Assembly: GCF_008704715.1 (NCBI RefSeq)
Contig: NZ_CP023689.1
Coordinates: 3,782,001-3,846,000, forward strand
Reading direction: 5' to 3'
Source: Streptomyces chartreusis
Lineage (GTDB): Bacteria; Actinomycetota; Actinomycetes; Streptomycetales; Streptomycetaceae
Length of the DNA: 64,000 nucleotides
Shown: piece after piece, positions 58,524-64,000 of the stretch
Layout of the letters: the number at the start of each line of letters is the position of its first letter
Position numbering within the stretch: the first letter of the stretch is position 1
Program-made: the position numbers and the translations under genes
Notes under the pieces: generated by a model
The model's input: the letters and a program-made list of their open reading frames with translations, nothing else
What the model was told of the DNA's origin: nothing
Database searches by the model: none

Positions 58524-58858
58524 CGTGAAGTCCCCATTCTCCAAGCCCCGCAGTGGGTGCTGAGTTCGGCGCACATTAACGCGCGTAGACACTCCTGGGA
58601 ACGGGGTTTCGTCCTGCCGTTATCCATTCGTGCCGATGGCCGGTTACGGCCTTGTGAACCACCGGATCGAAAGGCACGCATGGGGCGAACGCACCGAAGG
58701 AACCTCCGCCCGGATGACACACAGGACCGCCGGCCATGCGGCCAGACTCCCCCCGGCGTGCGCCGCCCGCAACCGGAACTGCTCCAGGGGTGCGACGCCG
58801 TGCCGGGCGGGTGGCCGGCGGCTGCCGCACCCCTGGGCGGGGCCCTGGGGTGCGCCGG
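58524..58858. other. 335-base intergenic region
   Basis: Between bmpA copy 2 and the amidohydrolase on the same strand. It contains the regulon palindrome at 58577-58588. I see no other gene or convincing hairpin. Confidence 0.5.
58577..58588. promoter_or_regulatory. Nucleoside-regulon palindrome (variant), bmpA copy 2 promoter
   Basis: Reads CTACGCGCGTTA on the minus strand, the same variant as at copy 1, 53 bases upstream of the ATG. Confidence 0.7.
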
Positions 58859-60079
58859 CTAGCCGACGGCGTCGAGGAGCGCCGCCGCGGTGAAGAGCTC
58901 CACCCCGGCCGTGATGGCCGACTCGTCGACGTCGAAGTCGCCCTGGTGCAGATCACGGCCGACCCGGTCGCCCGGCACGCGGACGCCGAGGCGGGCCATG
59001 GCGCCAGGGACGTGCTCCAGGTACCAGGAGAAGTCCTCGCCGCCCAGGCTCTGCTCGGTGCTCTCGACGGAGTCGGCGCCCCGGCGGGCCGTCATGGCCT
59101 CGTGCAGCAGCTCGGTCGCGGCCGGGTCGTTGACCACGGGCGGGACACCGCGGATGTAGTTGATCTCGGACTTGGCACGGTGCAGATTGGCGACCTCGTC
59201 GATCGCGGCGACCACGAGGTCCGGCGCCTGCCGCCAGGTGTCGAGGTCCAGGCAGCGCACGGTCCCGGAGAGCTCGGCGTGCTGCGGGATGACGTTGGGC
59301 GCGTGGCCGGAGTCGATCCGTCCCCAGGTCACGGCGAGACCGCTGCGGGCGTCGGTGCGCCGGGCGACCAGCGCGGGCACGTCGGTGACGACCCGGGCGG
59401 CGGCGGTGACGAGGTCGGTCGTCAGATGGGGTCGGGCGGTGTGCCCGCCGGGACCGTCGAGGGAGATTTCCAGCCGGTCGCAGGCCGAGGTGATCGCGCC
59501 CTGCCGCAGGCCGATCTTCCCGGCGTCCACCTTGGGGTCGCAGTGCACGGCGAGGATCCGGCCCACTCCGTCGAGCACCCCGCACTCGACGACGTCGGCG
59601 GCGCCGCCGGGGAGCACCTCCTCGGCGGGCTGGAAGATCAGCCGGACGGGGCGGGGCAGCTCGCCGCGGCTCAGCAGGTCGGCCAGGACCAGGCCGGCGC
59701 CGAGGACCACGGCCGTGTGGACGTCGTGGCCGCAGGCGTGAGCCCGGTCCGGGACCGTCGAGCGGTACGAGCACTCACTCTTCGTGTCCGGGATGGGCAG
59801 GGCGTCGATGTCGGCGCGCAGGGCGAGCATGGGCCGTCCGCCGTCGAACTCGCCGATGTCACAGATGAGCCCGGTTCCGATGGCGAGCACACGCGGCTTC
59901 AGACCGGCCTTCTCCAGGCGGGCCTTGATCGCGGCGGTCGTACGGAACTCCTGGTTGCCGAGCTCGGGGTGCATGTGCAAGTCGCGCCGGAACTCGATGA
60001 GTTCGGCACGGAGCGCCTCCGGCAGGGCGCCGGGGAGGAACGCTTCCCCTGGTTGATCGGCCTCGGACTCTGGAGACAT
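58859..60079 (-). CDS. M20-family amidohydrolase
   Basis: A 406-residue metallohydrolase of the aminoacylase-1/hippurate hydrolase group. Motifs: RRDLHMHPELGNQEFRTTAA, PMLALRADIDALPIPD, the metal His/Cys set HACGHDVHTAVVLGA, FQPAEEVLPGGAADVVE, and the C-terminal LGGEDFSWYLEHVPGAMARL with the last metal ligand region. It removes N-acyl groups from amino acids or related compounds; the natural substrate is unknown. ATG 60079 is used, with GAGGG 11 bases upstream; a GTG at 60091 would add 4 residues. It is downstream of the nucleoside block but lacks the palindrome. Confidence 0.93.
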   Translation of the reverse strand: MSPESEADQPGEAFLPGALPEALRAELIEFRRDLHMHPELGNQEFRTTAAIKARLEKAGLKPRVLAIGTGLICDIGEFDGGRPMLALRADIDALPIPDTKSECSYRSTVPDRAHACGHDVHTAVVLGAGLVLADLLSRGELPRPVRLIFQPAEEVLPGGAADVVECGVLDGVGRILAVHCDPKVDAGKIGLRQGAITSACDRLEISLDGPGGHTARPHLTTDLVTAAARVVTDVPALVARRTDARSGLAVTWGRIDSGHAPNVIPQHAELSGTVRCLDLDTWRQAPDLVVAAIDEVANLHRAKSEINYIRGVPPVVNDPAATELLHEAMTARRGADSVESTEQSLGGEDFSWYLEHVPGAMARLGVRVPGDRVGRDLHQGDFDVDESAITAGVELFTAAALLDAVG

Positions 60080-60385
60080 CAGTTGGTTCACCCTCTGAAG
60101 GGTAGGACGCCGAGGTGGCCAACTGACCCTCGATCAACAAAAGTTCAACCCGTTTGGGGAAGAAAATCTGGCCGCCCGACGCATAGGTATCGGTTTGGGT
60201 GGGTAAACTCGCCCGGCTTTCCGTCGAGTCGATCATGAAATCGACGGAGAGTGACGATGCCGACCCTCCACACTCCACGGATACCACGCCACGGACAGAA
60301 CCGTCGGTTGTGTTCACCTGTCGGGATCGCACACCCCCGGTGAACTCCCGGACGCCCGTCCGTCGGCCGCACTAGGGTGCGGCCC
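60080..60385. other. 306-base divergent intergenic region
   Basis: Between the amidohydrolase and the methyltransferase. It is relatively AT-rich for this genome in 60120-60200. It contains the likely methyltransferase promoter (TAGGGT at 60373-60378). No gene is visible. Confidence 0.5.
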
Positions 60386-61078
60386 GTGACCGCCGAGTAC
60401 CCCACGCACTCCGAGTACGCCGACTTCCTCGAGGCCACCCGTGTCTCGTACGACGCCATCGCCTCCGCCTACGCGGACCGTTTCTCCGACTGGCGGGCCG
60501 ACAGCAGCCCGCTGGACAGGTCCCTCGTCAGCGCCTTTGCCGAGCTGGCCCGCGAGCACGCGCCGGCGCCCGTCGCCGATCTGGGCAGCGGGCCCGGCTC
60601 GGTGACCGCGCATCTGCATGCGCTGGGCACGCCGGTCTTCGGTGTGGATCTGTCGCCCCGGATGGTGGCGCTGGCCCGGCGCGCCCACCCCGAACTCCGG
60701 TTCCACGTGGGTTCGATGACCGCGCTGGACCTTCCGGACGAGACGCTGGGCGGGATCCTCGCGCTGTACTCGCTCATCCATGTCCCCGACGACCACCTGC
60801 CGGGGACGTTCGCCGAGTTCCACCGGGTCCTGCGGCCCGGTGCCCCGGTGCTGCTGGCGTTCCAGTCCGGCGCCTCCGAGGACCGGCTGCACCTGAGCGA
60901 GCGCTTCGGGCAGGAGATCGCGCTGGACTACCACTGGCGCACCCCGGACCACGTCATCGCACACCTGCTCGACGCGGGGCTGCGGCTGTACGCGCGTACC
61001 GTGCGGGAGCCGGACGGCGAGGAGAAGCGCCCGCGCGCCTTCCTCCTCGCCGAGAAGCCTCTTGCCGGAGGGCGCTGA
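60386..61078 (+). CDS. Class I SAM-dependent methyltransferase
   Basis: A 230-residue methyltransferase with the SAM-binding loop VADLGSGPGSVTAHLHALG, acidic strand end GVDLSPRMVALARR, GSMTALDLPDETLGGILALY (motif III region) and FHRVLRPGAPVLLAFQSG. The N-terminal part VSYDAIASAYADRFSDW resembles small-molecule methyltransferases. GTG 60386 sits 7 bases after TAGGGT, so the message is probably leaderless; an in-frame GTG at 60377 is not needed. Its substrate is unknown. It ends in a hairpin that includes the stop codon. Confidence 0.9.
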   Translation: MTAEYPTHSEYADFLEATRVSYDAIASAYADRFSDWRADSSPLDRSLVSAFAELAREHAPAPVADLGSGPGSVTAHLHALGTPVFGVDLSPRMVALARRAHPELRFHVGSMTALDLPDETLGGILALYSLIHVPDDHLPGTFAEFHRVLRPGAPVLLAFQSGASEDRLHLSERFGQEIALDYHWRTPDHVIAHLLDAGLRLYARTVREPDGEEKRPRAFLLAEKPLAGGR

Positions 61079-61091
61079 GGCGCCCTCCGGC
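61064..61091. terminator. Terminator overlapping the methyltransferase stop codon
   Basis: GCCGGAGGGCGC / GCGCCCTCCGGC (61064-61075 with 61080-61091); the loop TGAG holds the stop codon. It serves the convergent glycan gene too. Confidence 0.85.
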
Positions 61092-61097
61092 ACGGTC

Positions 61098-62168
61098 TCA
61101 GACCGCGCTGACCGCCGACAGCCGGTGCACGTCCCGGGCCGTTCCCGTCACCCCGGACAGGAAGCCCTGGGCGCGGGGTGAGGCGTTCTCCGTCAGCCAG
61201 GCGGGGTCGATGTCGCAGACCGCGACGCGTACGTCCGTGCCGGACAGGGCCAGCGGCAGGGTGTGCACCACGGTCGACGGGAAGCTCAGGATCGTGCGGC
61301 CTATGGGGCCGCGCCGGGCGATCAGCTCCAGCGGGAGGTCCGGGCGCACGATCTCCAGGCCGGTCTCCACCGCCAGCCGGTGCAGCTTCTCCGCGCTCTC
61401 GCGGCGGTGGGCGAAGTAGCGGGTGGCACCGTGCGCCTTGGCCAGGGAGCGGACCGCCTCCAGGTAGCGGTCGCCGTCGACCACGCCGGTCTCGACGAGG
61501 GAGGTGCCGACCATGTCCGCGCCCTTGGTGATGCGGGGCGGCCCGAAGCGGTCGCGGGTCCAGGCGAAGGTGTTGGCGGTGACCGTCACGCCCTCGGGCG
61601 TCGCGTCCATCGGCATCGAGGAGAAGATCTCGACATGGCGGCGCTCGCTCGGGGTGAGGCGCTTGCGGGCGGCGGAGGAGACGGGCGCGAAGACCAGGTC
61701 GCGGGGGCCGGGCCGGCCGCCCTTGCGGTGCCAGCGCACCAGCCGCTCACCGCGGGCGAGCTGGGTGACGAACTCCATGGTCGCGGTGCCGTCGTCGACG
61801 ACGACGAGGTCGCGGGCCTTGGTGATCGTCAGCAGGAGCTGTACGTAGCGGGAGAACGGGTCGCCGAGAACCACCCGGTCGGCCCTGCGGAGCAGGCCCG
61901 TGAGGCCGCCGATGGTGTGGAACGGCGCTGTCGCACCGCCCCGCGCCTCCTCCCAGCGCACCTCGTGCCCGTCCTCGCGCGCCAGTTCGGCCATCCGGCG
62001 CAGCTGGCCGCGGGTCATGGGGTCGATCGGGGAGAGGACGACGAGGGTGAGTCCCGCGCCGAGGGCGTGCTCGCGGGCGTGCGCCCACTCCAGCACGTTG
62101 AGGAGCTGTACCGGGCTCTCGACGAAGGCGAGAGTGTGGGGGCCGGTGTTCCCGGCTCGGGGGCTCAT
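61098..62168 (-). CDS. Polysialyltransferase-like glycosyltransferase (surface glycan)
   Basis: A 356-residue protein starting HTLAFVESPVQLLNVLEWAH, the typical N-terminus of GT52/polysialyltransferase-like enzymes, followed by LLLTITKARDLVVVDDGTAT, FAHRRESAEKLHRLAVETGL and ELIARRGPIGRTILSFPSTV (the HP/SxT-type nucleotide-sugar region). With neuB next to it, transfer of a nonulosonic acid such as Kdn or sialic acid from its CMP form is likely. ATG 62168 is used; ATG 62201 would add 11 residues. No signal peptide. A hairpin lies between it and neuB. Confidence 0.82.
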   Translation of the reverse strand: MSPRAGNTGPHTLAFVESPVQLLNVLEWAHAREHALGAGLTLVVLSPIDPMTRGQLRRMAELAREDGHEVRWEEARGGATAPFHTIGGLTGLLRRADRVVLGDPFSRYVQLLLTITKARDLVVVDDGTATMEFVTQLARGERLVRWHRKGGRPGPRDLVFAPVSSAARKRLTPSERRHVEIFSSMPMDATPEGVTVTANTFAWTRDRFGPPRITKGADMVGTSLVETGVVDGDRYLEAVRSLAKAHGATRYFAHRRESAEKLHRLAVETGLEIVRPDLPLELIARRGPIGRTILSFPSTVVHTLPLALSGTDVRVAVCDIDPAWLTENASPRAQGFLSGVTGTARDVHRLSAVSAV

Positions 62169-62244
62169 CGACGTACGACCTACCCGTCGTAAGGCGCTCA
62201 TGCGGCGCTCGTATTCACTCGTGTGGACGGAGCACTGAGGGGCG

Positions 62245-62282
62245 CCGAGTCCGAGCGCCCGCTTCGGGGCACTCGGACTCGG
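62245..62282 (-). terminator. Hairpin downstream of neuB
   Basis: CCGAGTCCGAG / CTCGGACTCGG (62245-62255 with 62272-62282), with further inner pairing, 29 bases past the neuB stop. Confidence 0.75.
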
Positions 62283-62310
62283 TGCACTATTGGATCTCGG
62301 TGCGTTCGGG

Positions 62311-63249
62311 TCAGACCTGAACCGGCTCGCCTGCGGCCGCGGCGATCTCGGCCTCGGCGACCACACCGGCGACGCGGCGCAGCTTCTTCATCGGGCCGAG
62401 CTCGGAGTCGTAGACCTTCTTGACGCCGTCGCCGAGGGACTCCTCGATGGTGCGGATGTCGCGGACGAGGCGGGTCAGGCCCTGCGGCTCGACGGAGGCG
62501 GCCTGGTCCGAACCCCACATGGCGCGGTCCAGGGTGATGTGGCGCTCGACGAAGGTCGCCCCGAGCGCGACCGCGGCGAGGGTGGTCTGCAGACCCGTCT
62601 CGTGGCCGGAGTAGCCGATCGGGACGTTCGGGAACTCCTTCTCCAGCGTGTTGATGGCGCGGAGGTTCAGCTCCTCGGCCTTCGCCGGGTAGGTGGAGGT
62701 GGCGTGGCACATGAGGATGTTGTCCGAGCCGAGGACCTCGACCGCGTGGCGGATCTGCTTCGGCGTCGACATGCCGGTGGAGAGGATGACGGCGCGGCCG
62801 GTGGCGCGCAGGGCGCGCAGCAGCTCGTCGTCGGTGAGGGACGCGGAGGCGACCTTGTGGGCGGGGACGTCGAACTTCTCCAGGAAGGCGACGGCCTCGG
62901 TGTCCCACGGGGAGGCGAACCAGTCGATGCCCCGCTTCTTGCAGTGCTCGTCGATCTGGCGGTACTCGTCCTCACCGAACTCCACCCGGTGGCGGTAGTC
63001 GATGTAGGTCATCCGGCCCCAGGGGGTGTCGCGCTCGATGTCCCACTGGTCGCGCGGGGTGCAGATCTCCGGGGTGCGCTTCTGGAACTTGACGGCGTCA
63101 CAGCCGGCCTCGGCGGCCACGTCGATGAGCTTGAAGGCGTTCTCCAGCTCACCGTTGTGGTTGATGCCGATCTCGCCGCAGATGTAGACCGGCTTGCCCG
63201 GGCCGACCTCACGGGAACCGAAGTTGCGCAGACGGGAGTAGGTGCTCAT
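62311..63249 (-). CDS. neuB: N-acetylneuraminate/nonulosonic acid synthase
   Basis: Condenses phosphoenolpyruvate with a sugar (ManNAc, mannose or their 6-phosphates) to a nonulosonic acid, in the cytoplasm. The 312-residue NeuB core has YICGEIGINHNGELENAFKL, AGCDAVKFQKRTPEICTP, FASPWDTEAVAFLEKFDVPA, LMCHATSTYPAKAEELNL, IGYSGHETGLQTTLAAVALG and VERHITLDRAMWGSDQAAS. It lacks the usual C-terminal antifreeze-like SAF domain (about 345 residues in E. coli NeuB). In S. coelicolor the matching locus makes a Kdn-type teichulosonic acid of the wall (from memory). The next gene makes the CMP-sugar. Confidence 0.94.
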   Translation of the reverse strand: MSTYSRLRNFGSREVGPGKPVYICGEIGINHNGELENAFKLIDVAAEAGCDAVKFQKRTPEICTPRDQWDIERDTPWGRMTYIDYRHRVEFGEDEYRQIDEHCKKRGIDWFASPWDTEAVAFLEKFDVPAHKVASASLTDDELLRALRATGRAVILSTGMSTPKQIRHAVEVLGSDNILMCHATSTYPAKAEELNLRAINTLEKEFPNVPIGYSGHETGLQTTLAAVALGATFVERHITLDRAMWGSDQAASVEPQGLTRLVRDIRTIEESLGDGVKKVYDSELGPMKKLRRVAGVVAEAEIAAAAGEPVQV

Positions 63250-63263
63250 GGCAGAAGATGTCC

Positions 63264-64000
63264 TTACTTGGTGAGGGAATCGAGAGAGGGGCCGAGGATC
63301 CAGCTGGCGATCTCTCGGATTGCGCCGTCACCGCCGGGTGTGGCCGTGACCGCGCGTGCGGCGCCGCGCACGACGTCGTGGGCGCTCGCGACCGCCACGG
63401 GCCAGCCCACGAGGGCGAAGCACGGGAGGTCGTTGACGTCGTTGCCGACGTAGAGCACGCGCTCAGGCGCGATGCCCTGCTCCTCGCACCACTGCTTGAG
63501 GGCGAGGTCCTTCCGGTCGATGCCGTGCAGCACGGGAATCTGCAGCTTCCGTGCGCGGGCGGCGACGACCGGGTTCTGCTCCGTGGACAGGATCAGCATC
63601 TTCAGGCCGCTCTTGCGCAGGGCGGCGATGCCGAGGCCGTCTCCGCGGTGCACGGAGACGAACTCCTTTCCATCGGCATCGATCAGCACCCTGTCGTCCG
63701 TCTGGGTGCCGTCGAAGTCCAGTACGACCGCGTCGATGTCGTCCGTGGTCGGGAGGGCGCCGGGACGGTCCGCGTCGAACAGCGGCGCCAGCGCGCGGGC
63801 GCGGGCCAGGTCGTGCGGATCGTCGATCTCCAGCACCCGGGCGGGGTCGGTGCGCACGAGTTCGGTGCGGCCGAAGAAGCGGTGCTTGTGCTCGCGGAAG
63901 CCGCCGGCATTCATCGCGTAGGCGGCGCCGGTCTCCAGGAAGTCCTGGGGGCGGTCCTGGCGGCGGGGGCGGAAGGACTTGTCGTGGTTGACGCCGAAGC
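63264..64000 (-). CDS. Acylneuraminate cytidylyltransferase-HAD phosphatase fusion, C-terminal part (continues beyond the window)
   Basis: The 245 codons in the window cover the end of a CMP-nonulosonate synthetase (FLETGAAYAMNAGGFREHKH then LVRTDPARVLEIDDPHDLAR) and a complete KdsC-like HAD domain (IDAVVLDFDGTQTDDRVLID, LKMLILSTEQNPVVAARARK, VLYVGNDVNDLPCFALVGWP). The HAD part probably removes the phosphate from nonulosonate-9-phosphate and the first part activates the sugar with CTP, the steps on either side of NeuB. The frame stays open to base 64000, so the start lies outside. It is 14 bases from neuB, an operon. Confidence 0.92.
   Translation of the reverse strand, partial: FGVNHDKSFRPRRQDRPQDFLETGAAYAMNAGGFREHKHRFFGRTELVRTDPARVLEIDDPHDLARARALAPLFDADRPGALPTTDDIDAVVLDFDGTQTDDRVLIDADGKEFVSVHRGDGLGIAALRKSGLKMLILSTEQNPVVAARARKLQIPVLHGIDRKDLALKQWCEEQGIAPERVLYVGNDVNDLPCFALVGWPVAVASAHDVVRGAARAVTATPGGDGAIREIASWILGPSLDSLTK

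Noticed and set aside
60988..60999. Another TACGCGCGTA core (GTACGCGCGTAC)
   Set aside because: It lies inside the methyltransferase coding sequence, coding L-Y-A-R-T, and differs at both ends from the promoter sites. A chance match in GC-rich DNA is likely, so it was left out of the regulon.
1..64000. Search for tRNA, rRNA, insertion sequences and prophage genes
   Set aside because: No cloverleaf with a tRNA-like T-loop, no transposase or integrase motif and no phage structural gene was seen. I could not run a covariance search, so a missed tRNA cannot be fully excluded.

Overview
The window is high-GC actinobacterial DNA and almost certainly comes from a Streptomyces chromosome. GTG starts are common, several genes look leaderless, and the gene order matches what I recall of the S. 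coelicolor SCO49xx-SCO488x core region, read in reverse: hutH, GGDEF protein, cya, birA, pccB-pccE, accA2, purine nucleoside phosphorylase, deoC, sigQ/afsQ1-afsQ2, adenosine deaminase, nucleoside ABC transporter, neuB. I saw no tRNA, rRNA, CRISPR array, transposase or prophage. Layout, 1-10.7 kb: the tail of an alcohol dehydrogenase, a VOC protein, a monooxygenase-globin fusion, a very large secreted subtilase, a MacB-type ABC pair, an L,D-transpeptidase lipoprotein, a small sortase-type surface protein and a lipoprotein. 10.7-24.5 kb: histidine ammonia-lyase, a GAF-GGDEF protein, enoyl-CoA hydratase, a membrane protein built on 11-residue repeats, adenylate cyclase, and an acyl-CoA carboxylase set (biotin ligase, PccB, epsilon subunit, biotinylated alpha subunit AccA2), with an SGNH hydrolase and Maf between them. 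24.5-36.7 kb: TetR and DeoR regulators, a LpdA-like flavoprotein, purine nucleoside phosphorylase, a PGM2-type mutase, deoC, an aldehyde dehydrogenase pair and a uridine kinase-like protein. 36.7-43 kb: a lipoprotein, sigQ divergent from afsQ1-afsQ2-lipoprotein, VanZ, PspC and a repeat-rich secreted protein. 43-50 kb: adenosine deaminase, an alpha/beta hydrolase, a LysR/MFS divergent pair, an ECF sigma factor with a SnoaL-like tail, a STAS protein and an AEC transporter. 50-58.6 kb: a nucleoside uptake and salvage block on the minus strand (bmpA, bmpA, ATPase, two permeases, cdd, deoA). 58.9-64 kb: an M20 amidohydrolase, a methyltransferase and the start of a sialic-acid/Kdn-type surface glycan locus. 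The main system is a scattered nucleoside catabolism regulon. Nucleosides enter through BmpA and the ABC transporter. They are deaminated by Cdd or Add and split by PNP or DeoA. The pentose-1-phosphates are probably isomerised by the PGM2-type mutase, deoxyribose-5-phosphate is cleaved by DeoC, and the acetaldehyde is probably oxidised by the adjacent dehydrogenase. Six promoters over 30 kb, all of genes in this pathway, carry the same 12-bp palindrome (CTACGCGCGTAG or a close variant). I infer that one unidentified regulator binds it. A second structural finding is a roughly 328-bp dispersed element with a 17-bp inverted repeat, present twice in gene-to-gene intervals, together with short dispersed copies of a GC-rich core.
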